From the NCBI RefSeq assembly GCF_009664365.1, contig NZ_CP044310.1:2987001-3051000 (forward strand): a stretch of 64,000 bases of DNA, read 5' to 3'. Positions 26,664 to 36,958 of this stretch are shown piece by piece. Origin of the DNA: Paenibacillus xylanilyticus (GTDB lineage: Bacteria > Bacillota > Bacilli > Paenibacillales > Paenibacillaceae). A model generated the notes under the pieces. That model ran no database searches. It saw only the letters and a program-made list of their open reading frames with translations, and had not been told where the DNA came from. The stretch's first letter is position 1. Every line of letters begins with the position of its first letter. The position numbers and the translations under genes were made by a program.

Positions 26664-26700
26664 AACCCCGCCGCCTGATTCATCAGGTAACGGGGTTCTT
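26664..26700. terminator. Bidirectional terminator between ABC operon and chemoreceptor gene
   Basis: AACCCCG ... CCTGA-TTCA-TCAGG ... CGGGGTT stem, T-rich on the + side and A-rich on the - side. Confidence 0.85.
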
Positions 26701-26702
26701 TA

Positions 26703-28469
26703 TTATTTTGGATCGGATTTCGTCACTTCAATCTGAAATTGATCGGAATAAGATTTGAGGTTGCCTGCAAGGCCAGCGAGCTGCCCGGAAATGTTCGATA
26801 GTTCGCTCGCGGATCGCTGCTGCTCCTCTGCACTGGCCGTAACTTCTTCCGCCATGGCCGAAGTTTCCTCTGTTGCAGAAGCGATATAGCTTAGGTGCTG
26901 TTCCACTTCCTGACGAATGGAATGCATATTCATTGTGCGGTTCTCCAAACGCTGAGCAAGCTCGTGCACTTCAGTCGATAATTGGCTAACCTGTCTGAAC
27001 GCCTGAAGGCAATCAGCAATCTGTTGTTCCTGCTCTTTGACCGCAACCATATTCGCTTCAAAATGACTGCCCATCCGTTGGATTTCTTGAACAAATGAAC
27101 TCAGAATCCCATCAATCTCCTGGATGGAACGTTCAGATTGCTGAGCGAGCTGGCCCATTTCACCAGCAACGACGGCAAAGCCTTTACCCGCCTCACCGGC
27201 ACGGGCTGCCTCGATGGAAGCATTCAGCGATAAAATCTGGGTTTGTTTCAGGATATTATGAATTTGTCCACTAATGGAAGCAGCGAGCTCTGATTGAGTG
27301 GTTAAAGACCTGGAAATTTCCTGCTGATGCTCAACCCGCTTGGCATTTTCCCGGCCCTTTTCAAGTAGAACCTCATGTTCGCGTGTAACTTGTACTTGTA
27401 CGGAAGATAGCTGCTCAGAAGTATGGGTGAACTGCTGCACGTATGTACCAACTTCATCCATAATCTTGCCGAGGTTCTCTGAATGCTGGACGGAGTGTTC
27501 TGTCTCTTCCGCCTGTTTCATGGAGCCTATGGCGATTTCCTCGATTGCTCTGGAAAGTTCCTCGGTCTGGCGCTGGTTTGTCTGAGCGGTTTCCGCAATA
27601 TTTGCCGAAGACTGCTGCAGCGTATCAGACCCTTGCTGTATTCCCTTCAGTATGTTCGTCAATTGCGAAGCCATGACGTTAATCAGGTCACTGATGTCAC
27701 CGAGCTGATCGTTGGATAGATGTTTGGATACCACTGTGAGATTCCCTTCCGCGACCTGTTCGAGGCTTGACTTGATATCGCGCACTTGTTTGAGAATGCC
27801 TCTTACCACCAATAGCATCATGACCAGCGATAGAATCAATACAACCACAAAAATCGGAATAATGGTCCGATACGCATTATTCACCGATTCAGAGGATACT
27901 TGATTCACTGCTGCAGCAGAAATATCAATGCCCAAATAACCAACAATTTCATCTTGAGGATCCTTGATTGGTGTAAAGGAGGAGAGCAGCTGTCCCCAGG
28001 TTGGATCATCCACAATGCCTGTAGTCACGACTTCACCGTTTAGCAGGCGTTCCTGAATCTGGGGATTGAATTCCATTGCCGTTCCGTAAGGGCTATATTC
28101 CGTATCGTCCCAATCAGCTCCATCTATCGTGTACATCCAGCCGTCTGGCGTTTTGTTATACATATATACATAGAGGGCTCCCGATTGAAGCCGGACTTTA
28201 ACGAGTTCGTCTCTAAGACTTTTGTATTCTTCGCTTTCCTCCGAAGCCGTGGAGTATAATGTCTTGATCGATTCTGATTCCTGGCCCAGCAGGGAGGCGG
28301 TGTTTACAGCTAACTGCTGATTGTTATGCTGCATGGTCAAAACAGATGCATTTTCACTGGAGTGGATGGTCGTCCACATAATGAGACCGCCCATGGCCAG
28401 TAGTGGCACCAGAATGATTAAATACAGTTTGAGTCTTAAGTCCATCTTGATCTTGCGAGTCTGTCTCAC
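26703..28469 (-). CDS. Methyl-accepting chemotaxis protein
   Basis: A 588-residue transmembrane chemoreceptor. TM1 at about 12-32 ([18 protein letters not shown]), an extracellular Cache-like sensor ([21 protein letters not shown] ... GYLGIDISA), TM2 at about 205-228 ([19 protein letters not shown]), HAMP, then a long MA domain with the hairpin tip sequence [25 protein letters not shown] and Glu/Gln methylation helices. It signals through CheA/CheW. No che genes are nearby. GTG 28469 is chosen because AAGGGGG lies 8 nt upstream; the open frame reaches 28523. Ligand unknown; the sensor resembles those for small organic acids or amino acids. Confidence 0.9.
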   Translation of the reverse strand: MRQTRKIKMDLRLKLYLIILVPLLAMGGLIMWTTIHSSENASVLTMQHNNQQLAVNTASLLGQESESIKTLYSTASEESEEYKSLRDELVKVRLQSGALYVYMYNKTPDGWMYTIDGADWDDTEYSPYGTAMEFNPQIQERLLNGEVVTTGIVDDPTWGQLLSSFTPIKDPQDEIVGYLGIDISAAAVNQVSSESVNNAYRTIIPIFVVVLILSLVMMLLVVRGILKQVRDIKSSLEQVAEGNLTVVSKHLSNDQLGDISDLINVMASQLTNILKGIQQGSDTLQQSSANIAETAQTNQRQTEELSRAIEEIAIGSMKQAEETEHSVQHSENLGKIMDEVGTYVQQFTHTSEQLSSVQVQVTREHEVLLEKGRENAKRVEHQQEISRSLTTQSELAASISGQIHNILKQTQILSLNASIEAARAGEAGKGFAVVAGEMGQLAQQSERSIQEIDGILSSFVQEIQRMGSHFEANMVAVKEQEQQIADCLQAFRQVSQLSTEVHELAQRLENRTMNMHSIRQEVEQHLSYIASATEETSAMAEEVTASAEEQQRSASELSNISGQLAGLAGNLKSYSDQFQIEVTKSDPK

Positions 28470-28682
28470 GTTCTGTTCCCCCTTGGAAGTAGTTAAAACA
28501 ACGGGTGTTTCGTATAACCCCATACTATTTATCGTAAATTGAGAGGAAGAAATGAAGATCAGTCCTAGATTTAGATTGACATATGTGAAGATGAGCTGCT
28601 CAGAAAACAGCGAAGACCCTGATATAAATCGGTTTCAACTAAACGATCCGGACCTCTGAGATAGAATGAAGGCTGTACAAAC

Positions 28683-28712
28683 AAAAAAGACCTATCCGGT
28701 TGGATTGGTCTT
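28683..28712 (-). terminator. Rho-independent terminator of the TetR gene
   Basis: AAGACCTATCC / GGATTGGTCTT stem (one mismatch), with a T-run on the minus strand. The rest of 28470-28732 shows no gene. Confidence 0.8.
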
Positions 28713-28732
28713 AAAAGAGTTCATGGGATTTT

Positions 28733-29368
28733 TCAGTTACTCAAATGCTGCACCAGCATTTCAACGAATCGTTTGGCGAATTTCAGATCGCTTTGAACAG
28801 TAACGTGATCTTCTTCTGAAGCCAGACTCATTTTCTGCAGCATACTCATCATGGATACAAAGATAAAATGGGCTGTGTTAAGGGGATCAGGATCAGGCTT
28901 CAGCGTACCATCTTGATATCCGGTCTCCAGAGCATCTAACAGGAAATGTTGTTCCTTTTTACGTTTGATAAACAGATTGTATTGTTCTTTCAATTCTTGG
29001 CCTGAATCATAGGCATCATAGTGCAGGTCGAATAATAATACGAATTTGATATAACCGAGATGAGTGGAGGCGTAATGGACCCAGGCTTCAAGCATGGAAG
29101 CAAGCATCTCTTGGCCGTTCATTTCTGGTGAAGCAGCATTTTTCACGTATCCGGTCATACTCTCCAGAATCTCCACTTGGACCGCCAGAATAAGTTCGTC
29201 CATGGATTGAAAGTGCTTGTAAAAGGTAACCCGGCTTATTCCCGCTTCGCTGCATATATCTTTGATATTCACATTAAGGAAGCTCTGCTTCATGCATAAT
29301 TCTTTGGCTGCTGCAATTAGAGCTTCGCGGTTTTTGTTTTTAAAATTTTGGTGCCAGTTCTCAGTCAT
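28733..29368 (-). CDS. TetR-family transcriptional regulator
   Basis: A 211-residue repressor. The N-terminal helix-turn-helix is INIKDICSEAGISRVTFYKHF-like (NVNIKDICSEAGISRVTFYK), followed by an all-helical ligand domain typical of the family. Its start codon overlaps the stop of the MFS remnant by 8 bp (ATGACTGA), so it was once the second gene of an exporter operon. The ribosome site is poor (AGGA about 15 nt upstream), as in translationally coupled genes. A perfect palindrome at 29607-29619 is a candidate operator. Confidence 0.85.
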   Translation of the reverse strand: MTENWHQNFKNKNREALIAAAKELCMKQSFLNVNIKDICSEAGISRVTFYKHFQSMDELILAVQVEILESMTGYVKNAASPEMNGQEMLASMLEAWVHYASTHLGYIKFVLLFDLHYDAYDSGQELKEQYNLFIKRKKEQHFLLDALETGYQDGTLKPDPDPLNTAHFIFVSMMSMLQKMSLASEEDHVTVQSDLKFAKRFVEMLVQHLSN

Positions 29369-29575
29369 AGGAGATAACCTGTTCCTTCACATGGTTTTTT
29401 TGCATCGTCCGTACAAGGGCGAGCCCAAGGATAAGTGCACCAACAATATAAGGAATATGAATGTGTTTGTCAAACCGCAATCCAGCAAACAATGGTTCAA
29501 TATTGATCCCTATGCTGGAATAGGTTGTGTTAATCCTGCAGCATATCCTTGATGATCTCCGGCATAACTGGCGAC
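29361..29575 (-). pseudogene. Remnant of an MFS drug-exporter gene (C-terminal piece, frameshifted)
   Basis: Only the last ~60 codons of an MFS transporter survive. One frame reads RIMVASYAGDHQGYAAGLTQ and then hits a stop; the next frame continues TYSSIGINIEPLFAGLRFDK and HIPYIVGALILGLALVRTMQ to a stop overlapping the TetR start. Read together they give the last two-helix segment of a DHA-type MFS protein (GPLxAGxLFD...PYIxGA). Everything upstream is missing, and the two pieces differ by one reading frame, so the gene is dead by both a deletion and an indel. The rest of the expected gene is not present in 29576-29726. Confidence 0.7.
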
Positions 29576-29606
29576 CATAATTCTCAATAAATATGAATAT
29601 ATTAAC

Positions 29607-29619
29607 ATGTAATTTACAT
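29607..29619. promoter_or_regulatory. Candidate TetR operator
   Basis: Perfect palindrome ATGTAA-T-TTACAT in the AT-rich gap upstream of the MFS remnant and TetR gene. Confidence 0.4.
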
Positions 29620-29726
29620 AAACATGCAAATATCAACATATTCCTCTCGTATGATATAGCTGGCTAATCTAGTAATCATGAATGAAATAGCACTAGATGC
29701 ACATTCATGCCAAATGAGAGGAGAAC

Positions 29727-32700
29727 ATGATGATTAACCCATTGTACAAAAAGGTTCTGGCCATCCTGCTATCAACCGCGCTGGTTATTGGATGGTTTGG
29801 GGGACTGGGTTCGGCACCAGTAGTTAAAGCAGCGGAGGCGGTTGAATCTCAAGCAGACATCTTGCTTAGCAAAAATTCAACGTGGAAGTATTTTGATCAA
29901 GGTCAGGATTTAAAATCGGTATGGCAGGCTGTCTATGAAGACAATACCTGGGCAGTAGACAAAGCTCCTTTTGGTTACAAAGACAATGGTAGCGGCATAT
30001 CAACGACATATTTCGGACCGCTTCAGACAGAAGTGGGCTATGGTGGTAACCAAGATCTGAAACACCGCACTACATATTTTCGGACAACGCTGACAGTTAA
30101 TCAGGAGCAAATCCAAAATTATGGTCAAATTCTGGGTACCTTCGGCATTGACGACGGTGCTGTTTTATATGTAAATGGCACGGAAGTTCGCAGATTCGGT
30201 ATGCCTGATGGGGAGATCAACTACTCTACCAAAGCAACATCTTCTATGGATCTGCCCGTTATGTATACCGATGTGGATCTGACCAAACCGCTTCAAACGC
30301 TCCTGCATGATGGGGAGAACATCATTGCAGTGGAAGTCCATCAGCAAAGCGATGGAAGCTCGGATTTATACTTCGATATGGAATTGAGAGCGTTAGCTGA
30401 GGCACCGGCAATCGATATTACCAAAGTCACAGCTACGTTCCATGGTGACGCCAAAACAAGTAAAGGGTTTACCTGGTATACACCACTTGCTTCGACCAAT
30501 AGTCATGTGCAAGTGGTTAAAAAACAGGATGGAGCTCCCGAATTCAGCACGGCTCAATCCTATACCGGTGAAGCGATCATCTCCAGAAACTCTCCGGGAG
30601 AAATGGTTCATAAAGCAGAAGCTGCAGGACTTGAACCAAATACTTCATACTATTATCGTGTCGGTGACGAGACGCTTGGCCTCTGGAGTGAAACAGGAGA
30701 GTTCAAGACAGCTCCAGAGGGTGGAGCCTTTACCTTTGTTGATCTAACGGATACTCAAGCGAAGGATGAGGAAGAGGCCCATTTATCCGCGGAAACGCTA
30801 TCAAAGGCACTAGCTACCGTTCCGAATGCAGAGTTTGTCGTGCACAACGGTGATGTTGTTGAGAATGGGACCTCGGAACAAGAATGGAACTGGCTGCTTG
30901 GGTATTCTCAAGAGGATTTGATGAGAACGACAATTGTACCTTCTGCAGGCAATCATGAGAACAAAAACTATGCATTCTATGATCATTTTAATGTAAAACA
31001 GCCGGAGAATGCGGCGACGGTCACAGGTGCTTATTATTCCTATGATTACAGTAATGCACATTTTATCGTTATGAACTCCAATGAAAATTCGACGGATTAT
31101 GCGAACTTCTCGAACGAACAAGTGGAGTGGATGAAGCAGGATGTGGAGCAGGCCAAATCTGCTGGTGCCGAGTGGATCATCGTCAATATCCACAAAGGAC
31201 CGTATACCACGTCCAATCATGCGACTGACAGTGATATTATTGGTGATAACGGGGTTAGAAATAAAATTGCCCCGCTCATGAATGAGCTTGGCATCGATCT
31301 TGTTCTTCAAGGACATGATCACATCTATGCTCGAACCAAACCGATCAAGCAGGATGGAACTGCTGAAGAAGTTTCCACAATAGAGGAAACATTTCAAGGA
31401 CAAAGCATTAAATACACCGTTAACCCGGATGGAACTATTTACATGATTCCAGGTACGGCAGGGGCCAAAGTATACTTCAAAAATACGAAACCTCAACTGG
31501 GCGATGCATATTTTAGCCTGTTTGAACGTGCAGAAGAGAATCATGCCCGTGTGTACGGGGATACAACGAGTGCAGCAAGAGGTCAGGTACAGAATTTTAC
31601 CTCATTGACTGTTGATGGAGGCAAGCTTACAGCGATCGTTTATGAAATCGATCAGAATCGATTTAATGCTGAACCTTTTGTCGTTGATACATTTGGAATT
31701 ACCAAGGACACACAATCCAATGATGAGCAAGTGAACAAGGTTACGGTTACGTTTAATGGAGATCCAACCACTAGCAAAGGATTTGCCTGGTACACATCCG
31801 AACAGGCTCCAGGAAGTGATCTTCAGGTTGTTGAAAAAACAGCTAATATTGCTGACTTCTCAAGTGCAATCTCTTATGAAGGACGTTCCGACCGCTCCGT
31901 GAATTCGCCTAATGAACTTGTACACAAAGCGGAAGCAACGAATCTGAAGCCAGATACGCTTTATTTCTTCAGAGTGGGCGAAGCTTCCAGCAATACGTGG
32001 AGCAAGACGGGCACGTTCCGTACAGCGCCGAAGACAGGAGCCTTTACGTTTATTGATCTGGCCGATACGCAGGCGAAGGAAGAGGATGAAGCAATCCTTT
32101 CCTCCGAGACACTGGACAAGGCACTTGCAACCATTCCGAATGCACAATTTGTGGTGCACAATGGAGATATTGTGGATAAAGGTGTTAAAGAAGAGCAGTG
32201 GAACTGGCTTCTCGGACATTCTCAATCAAGCCTTCTGAATACAACAATCGTTCCATCGGCGGGGAATCATGAAGATGAAAACTTCGCTTTTATCGATCAT
32301 TTCAACCTGGATGTACCGGAGGACTCGGCAACAGAGACAGGGGCTTATTATTCATACGATTATAGTAATGCACACTTCGTGGTGTTGAATTCTAACGAAG
32401 ATTCAGAAGAGTATAACAATTTCTCGGCAGAACAGGTTCAGTGGCTGCAGGACGATGTAAAAGAAGCTCGCAAAAACGGGGCAGATTGGATCATCGTCAA
32501 TATTCATAAGGGTCCTTATACAACGTCCAATCATGCAACAGATTCGGATATTATCGGACCAAACGGAGTACGTAACAAAATTGCTCCGCTGATGGCAGAA
32601 CTGGATATCGACTTTGTGTTACAGGGGCATGATCATATTTACGCCCGCACCAAACCGATTGATAAGACAGGGAAAGCGAAAGAAGCAGTCAAGATTACGG

Positions 32701-33800
32701 AAACATTGAACGGTAACAAGATTGAATACGCAGTGAACCCGGATGGCACCATTTATCTGATTCCAGCGACAGCCGGACCGAAAGTATACTACAAAAATCA
32801 GGATCCTGTTCTTGGGAATACGTATTACAGCCTGTTTGAGTTGGCCGAAGAAAATCATGCTGCAAAGTATGGACCAGATCCCAATGACGATCGTCGCCCG
32901 AAACGCGGACAGGTTCAAAACTTTGTGGGCATCACCATCGATGGGAACAAGCTTACAGCCGTAACGTACGAGATTGATCAGAATATGAATGATGCAAAAC
33001 CGTTTATTATTGATCAATTTGGCATGATCAAGAAGTCGAATACGGAAACGCCGAACCCAGGAACGGGTACATCCAACCCTGGCTCAGGTGGCGGTTCTGG
33101 AAACAATGGCGGTTCTGGAAGCAGTGGAGGGTCTGGAACCACTACCCCAACACCTGGAACGGGTTCTGAGACGACGCAGCCAGGAACAGAGCAGGGAAGT
33201 AATCCGGACACCAGTAATCCTAGTCAACCTGGCACTGGAACTGTTGGCGGCAGCAATGGAAATCTACCACAGCTGAAAGATACCGAAGGACACTGGGCGA
33301 AATCGCTAATCGATCAAGCTGTGACTGCAGAGTTTGTACAAGGCTATGGCGATGGAACCTTCCGTCCGGATCAAAAAGTAACCCGGGCGGAGTTCATTAC
33401 CATGCTGGGCAGAGCCATGAAAATGAATACAAGCAGCACGGCAACTACGTATACCGATGCAAAACAGATTCCAATCTGGTCTGCGCCATACATCGTGGAA
33501 GCAGCTTCAGCAGGCATTATAAGTGGGTACACGGATGGCTCATTTAAGCCGAATAAACCACTGAACCGCGCTGAGATGGTGACCATGATTGCTCGTGCAA
33601 GCAGCACACCGGAAGGTTCCACGGCTTCGATTTCTTTCGAAGACCGGGATCAGATTCCTGCATGGGCAGTGCCGTACGTGGCTTCGATGGTTGAGGCCGG
33701 CTTGATTGATGGTGTAGGCGGTAATCGATTTGCACCATTGCAAACAGCAACGCGAGCTGAATCGGTCAAATTAATCTTAAGTATTCTGGATGAAAACTAA
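29727..33800 (+). CDS. Giant surface protein: two tandem phosphoesterase modules plus three SLH domains
   Basis: A 1357-residue exported protein. Signal peptide to about 36 (VVKAA); a beta-sandwich domain at about 45-225. Then come two copies of one module, about residues 233-664 and 671-1100 (period 438 residues), each with a purple-acid-phosphatase-N/fibronectin-like domain (SKGFTWYT; SKGFAWYTS) and a calcineurin-like phosphoesterase (DLTDTQ/DLADTQ, NGD, SAGNHEN/SAGNHED, NIHKGPY, GHDHIYARTKPI). A Gly/Ser/Thr/Pro linker (about 1110-1180) leads to three SLH motifs (about 1181-1357) for wall attachment. Metal ligands look intact in both copies, so both should hydrolyse phosphate esters at the cell surface. 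ATG 29727 has GAGAGGAGAA upstream. Confidence 0.9.
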   Translation: MMINPLYKKVLAILLSTALVIGWFGGLGSAPVVKAAEAVESQADILLSKNSTWKYFDQGQDLKSVWQAVYEDNTWAVDKAPFGYKDNGSGISTTYFGPLQTEVGYGGNQDLKHRTTYFRTTLTVNQEQIQNYGQILGTFGIDDGAVLYVNGTEVRRFGMPDGEINYSTKATSSMDLPVMYTDVDLTKPLQTLLHDGENIIAVEVHQQSDGSSDLYFDMELRALAEAPAIDITKVTATFHGDAKTSKGFTWYTPLASTNSHVQVVKKQDGAPEFSTAQSYTGEAIISRNSPGEMVHKAEAAGLEPNTSYYYRVGDETLGLWSETGEFKTAPEGGAFTFVDLTDTQAKDEEEAHLSAETLSKALATVPNAEFVVHNGDVVENGTSEQEWNWLLGYSQEDLMRTTIVPSAGNHENKNYAFYDHFNVKQPENAATVTGAYYSYDYSNAHFIVMNSNENSTDYANFSNEQVEWMKQDVEQAKSAGAEWIIVNIHKGPYTTSNHATDSDIIGDNGVRNKIAPLMNELGIDLVLQGHDHIYARTKPIKQDGTAEEVSTIEETFQGQSIKYTVNPDGTIYMIPGTAGAKVYFKNTKPQLGDAYFSLFERAEENHARVYGDTTSAARGQVQNFTSLTVDGGKLTAIVYEIDQNRFNAEPFVVDTFGITKDTQSNDEQVNKVTVTFNGDPTTSKGFAWYTSEQAPGSDLQVVEKTANIADFSSAISYEGRSDRSVNSPNELVHKAEATNLKPDTLYFFRVGEASSNTWSKTGTFRTAPKTGAFTFIDLADTQAKEEDEAILSSETLDKALATIPNAQFVVHNGDIVDKGVKEEQWNWLLGHSQSSLLNTTIVPSAGNHEDENFAFIDHFNLDVPEDSATETGAYYSYDYSNAHFVVLNSNEDSEEYNNFSAEQVQWLQDDVKEARKNGADWIIVNIHKGPYTTSNHATDSDIIGPNGVRNKIAPLMAELDIDFVLQGHDHIYARTKPIDKTGKAKEAVKITETLNGNKIEYAVNPDGTIYLIPATAGPKVYYKNQDPVLGNTYYSLFELAEENHAAKYGPDPNDDRRPKRGQVQNFVGITIDGNKLTAVTYEIDQNMNDAKPFIIDQFGMIKKSNTETPNPGTGTSNPGSGGGSGNNGGSGSSGGSGTTTPTPGTGSETTQPGTEQGSNPDTSNPSQPGTGTVGGSNGNLPQLKDTEGHWAKSLIDQAVTAEFVQGYGDGTFRPDQKVTRAEFITMLGRAMKMNTSSTATTYTDAKQIPIWSAPYIVEAASAGIISGYTDGSFKPNKPLNRAEMVTMIARASSTPEGSTASISFEDRDQIPAWAVPYVASMVEAGLIDGVGGNRFAPLQTATRAESVKLILSILDEN
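30423..33030 (+). repeat. Internal tandem duplication of the phosphoesterase module
   Basis: Two direct coding repeats starting at 30423 and 31737, offset exactly 1314 nt (438 codons). They are well conserved as protein (NIHKGPYTTSNHATDSDIIG identical in both) while synonymous positions differ widely, so the duplication is old and under selection. Confidence 0.85.
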
Positions 33801-33818
33801 ATATTCGTTGATAGTCAG

Positions 33819-33857
33819 CCTGACCCTGGACGGTTATTTACCTGGGGTCAGGTTTTT
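33819..33857 (+). terminator. Rho-independent terminator of the SLH phosphoesterase gene
   Basis: CCTGACCC / GGGGTCAGG stem, then seven T. Confidence 0.88.
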
Positions 33858-33962
33858 TTGTGTAACAGAACAATCCTTATCATTAAATTTCTCAGATCGA
33901 TAATCCATTCTCTGATACAATGATAGACAAGTGCGGTTAACCCATAATTAGGAGTTGAAATC

Positions 33963-36797
33963 ATGTTGCCCATCATTAACTTGCAAGGAGTCTGGAGAAT
34001 GCAGCTTGACGAGAACAAGCTGGGAATCAATACTCCGTATGACGACACGATTACCATGCCTAATACAACGTCTCATGCCAGAAATGGAAAGAGAAACGAG
34101 CTGGCCGAGGTTGGGGCGCTCACAGACGAATACGCTTTCGAGGGATGGCTCTGGCTGGAGCGGGAATTTGAGGTTCCGGAGGAATTGGAAGGAAAGTACT
34201 GCTGTCTGCATCTGGAGCGTACACGGGTTACAACAGTCTGGGTTGATGATATTCCACTAGGTACATGCAACAGTCTCAATACGCCCCATGAGTATGTGCT
34301 TAAGGAAGGGCTCTCTGCCGGTACACATACCGTTCGAATCAAGGTGGACAACACCAGCTATCCAACCAAAGGCGGGCATATGACTTCCAAGGATACACAG
34401 ACGAACTGGAACGGCATTACGGGCAAACTGGAATTGAAATTCAGCAATGAAGCACGGATGAGTGATGTGCAAATTTACACGGATGCGATGCATAAATCGA
34501 TAACGCTTTCGGTGAAATTGGATGGAGAGCAGCAGAACACCCAAATCGCCGTGTCTGCCAAAAGTTTCGCCATTGATGAACAAACTTCCGGCCTTGAAGA
34601 AGCTGTACATGAAGTTAGAGAGCGTTTGTACCCGGTTGATCATAACGAGATGAGTATCTCTTATGCGTTGGGAGATAAAGCGCTCTTATGGAGTGATGAT
34701 GCACCTCATTTATATAAGATTGCCATCACGCTGCGAGAAGAGAGCGGGAGAATCATCGATGATCGTGACATCGTAATTGGACTGCGGGATTTCAAGGCGA
34801 GTGGAGACAAGTTTACAATTAATAATCGACCAACCTTTTTACGAGGCAAGCATGATGGATTGATCTTCCCGCTAACTGGCTATGCACCAACGGACGTGAA
34901 CGAATGGGTGAGAATCCTCAGCATTTCGAAATCCTACGGTATTAATCATTATCGTTTCCATACTTGTTGTCCGCCTGAAGCAGCATTTGCTGCAGCTGAT
35001 ATGCTGGGAATCTACATGGAACCCGAGCTGCCATTTTGGGGCACGATTACGGATGAGAGCGATGCGAACCATAACCAGGCAGAACAGGACTATTTGATTG
35101 AGGAAGGCTTCGCCATTCTGCGCAGCTTCGGGAATCATCCTTCGTTTGTCATGATGTCACTGGGGAATGAGTTGTGGGGGAGCAAGGAAAAGCTAAGTGC
35201 TATTCTGAAAGATTATAAGGCATATGATCAGCGTCATTTATATACTCAAGGCTCCAACAATTTTCAGTTTACCCCGGTTATTCTGGAGGAAGAAGATTTC
35301 TTCAGTGGTGTGCGGTTCTCCCGTGACCGCTTGATCAGAGGTTCCTATGCGATGTGTGACGCGCCGCTGGGCCATGTTCAAACCGATCTGCCTGGTACGA
35401 TGAAGGATTATGATGAGCATATTCACCCTCAGCAGCACACTGGACTAGAGGATTCCCATTCGCAGGAACAGGAGATTCAGATCCAATACGGGACAGTCTC
35501 CAAAACGGTGAAAGCGGCTGCAACAGACAAGGAGCTCATTCCGCATCTTCCTGTGGTCTCACACGAGATTGGGCAGTATGCCATGTATCCGGATTTTGCG
35601 GAGATTGAAAAGTATACAGGCTCGATCAAAGCTCATAACTTTGAAATCTTTCGAGAACGATTACAGGCTAAGGGGATGGGGCATCTCGCTGAATCGTTCT
35701 TCCGTGCCTCAGGTCAATTGGCCGTAGATTGTTACAAGGAAGAGCTTGAGGCAGCTTTTCGATCTGAGCGACTTGCAGGCTTTCAACTGCTTGATTTGCA
35801 GGACTTTAGCGGACAAGGAACGGCCCTTGTCGGCATATTGGACGCATTTATGGACTCCAAAGGTTTAATCCGTGCTGAAGAATGGCGAACCTTCTGCTCG
35901 GATGCTGTGCTCTTGGCTCGTTTTGAGAAGTACAACTATGCGGCTCGTGAGACATTTAACGCATTGGTAGAGTTGAGTTATTATCGTCAGGTCCCTCTGA
36001 TAGGGGAAACGTTGCGATGGGAATGTACTCTAGGAAACCGCGTTATATCCGAAGGAGAACAGCTCATTACAGAGGATCACATGAAGCCTTACCAGAAGCT
36101 TGGGAACATCCATGTAACTCTGCCAAATGTAGATAATATGTCTCAGGTATCTTTAAAGTTGTCCATATCGAATACGGATATATACAAATCCTATAACATC
36201 TGGGTCTACCCTGAGCAAGAGGATCGTCAGTTTGTTGATGCGCCTGTGTTTAAGAAGCTCACAGATGCAGCGCTGCAGAGGTTGGAAGAGGGGGGCTCAG
36301 TTCTTCTGCTGGCTTCTCCCGGACAGGTTAGCAACGCTATTGAGGGCTTATATAGTACTGATTTCTGGTGTTATCCCATGTTCCGCTCGATCTCGGAAAG
36401 CATGAATAAACCTGTTCCGGTAGGTACGCTTGGTTTGCTAATTCAGAATGATCATCCGGCTCTTCAGCATTTCCCGAGCGAGATGCACTCCACTTACCCA
36501 TGGTGGAATATAGTTACCCATTCGAGCTCCATCATTCTGGACGACCTCCCGTCAGATTTACAGCCGATTGTGCAGACAATTGATAACTTTGAGCGTAATC
36601 ATAAGCTTGGACTGTTATTTGAGTGCAAAGTAGGCAACGGCCAAGTGTTAGTTGGGGCACTGGATTATGACCAGCTACTCGGTCAGATCGAAGGGCGACA
36701 ATTTATTCACAGTCTGCTGCAATATATGGAAAGTGATGATTTTCAACCGACGCACGAGATGACTGTTCATGCAATGAATCAACTGCTGTTTAAATAA
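33963..36797 (+). CDS. Glycoside hydrolase family 2 protein
   Basis: A 944-residue cytoplasmic enzyme without signal peptide. The N-terminal sugar-binding jelly roll (about 1-165: GWLWLEREFEVPEELEGK ... WNGITGKLEL) and an Ig-like domain precede a TIM barrel. The acid/base is E403 in MSLGNELWG and the probable nucleophile E535 in PVVSHEIGQYAMYPDF. The C-terminal ~250 residues are an accessory beta region. GH2 comprises beta-galactosidases, beta-glucuronidases, beta-mannosidases and arabinopyranosidases; the exact sugar is not clear, and the SHEIGQY motif differs from the classic LacZ TE/SE context. A lone gene: no transporter or regulator adjoins it. Confidence 0.88.
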   Translation: MLPIINLQGVWRMQLDENKLGINTPYDDTITMPNTTSHARNGKRNELAEVGALTDEYAFEGWLWLEREFEVPEELEGKYCCLHLERTRVTTVWVDDIPLGTCNSLNTPHEYVLKEGLSAGTHTVRIKVDNTSYPTKGGHMTSKDTQTNWNGITGKLELKFSNEARMSDVQIYTDAMHKSITLSVKLDGEQQNTQIAVSAKSFAIDEQTSGLEEAVHEVRERLYPVDHNEMSISYALGDKALLWSDDAPHLYKIAITLREESGRIIDDRDIVIGLRDFKASGDKFTINNRPTFLRGKHDGLIFPLTGYAPTDVNEWVRILSISKSYGINHYRFHTCCPPEAAFAAADMLGIYMEPELPFWGTITDESDANHNQAEQDYLIEEGFAILRSFGNHPSFVMMSLGNELWGSKEKLSAILKDYKAYDQRHLYTQGSNNFQFTPVILEEEDFFSGVRFSRDRLIRGSYAMCDAPLGHVQTDLPGTMKDYDEHIHPQQHTGLEDSHSQEQEIQIQYGTVSKTVKAAATDKELIPHLPVVSHEIGQYAMYPDFAEIEKYTGSIKAHNFEIFRERLQAKGMGHLAESFFRASGQLAVDCYKEELEAAFRSERLAGFQLLDLQDFSGQGTALVGILDAFMDSKGLIRAEEWRTFCSDAVLLARFEKYNYAARETFNALVELSYYRQVPLIGETLRWECTLGNRVISEGEQLITEDHMKPYQKLGNIHVTLPNVDNMSQVSLKLSISNTDIYKSYNIWVYPEQEDRQFVDAPVFKKLTDAALQRLEEGGSVLLLASPGQVSNAIEGLYSTDFWCYPMFRSISESMNKPVPVGTLGLLIQNDHPALQHFPSEMHSTYPWWNIVTHSSSIILDDLPSDLQPIVQTIDNFERNHKLGLLFECKVGNGQVLVGALDYDQLLGQIEGRQFIHSLLQYMESDDFQPTHEMTVHAMNQLLFK

Positions 36798-36808
36798 AAT
36801 GGATGTAG

Positions 36809-36843
36809 GAAAGACCGTCTCTTGTGATGGTCTTTCTTTTTTT
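36809..36843 (+). terminator. Rho-independent terminator of the GH2 gene
   Basis: GAAAGACC / GGTCTTTC stem, then seven T. Confidence 0.85.
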
Positions 36844-36958
36844 GCAGCATACGTTAACCAAAATTTATACCGAATATCTTGAAGAACGAAACTTCATAAT
36901 ACATGAGTCTGCGAAATGGGACAGCCAAAAATAACAGATTAATGGGAGGTAATTCTAC

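Noticed and set aside
30810..31544. 244-aa minus-strand open frame inside the SLH phosphoesterase gene, with similar ones at 31860-32225 and 32619-33017
   Set aside because: They mirror the two repeats of the plus-strand gene; low-complexity shadow translations with no start signals.
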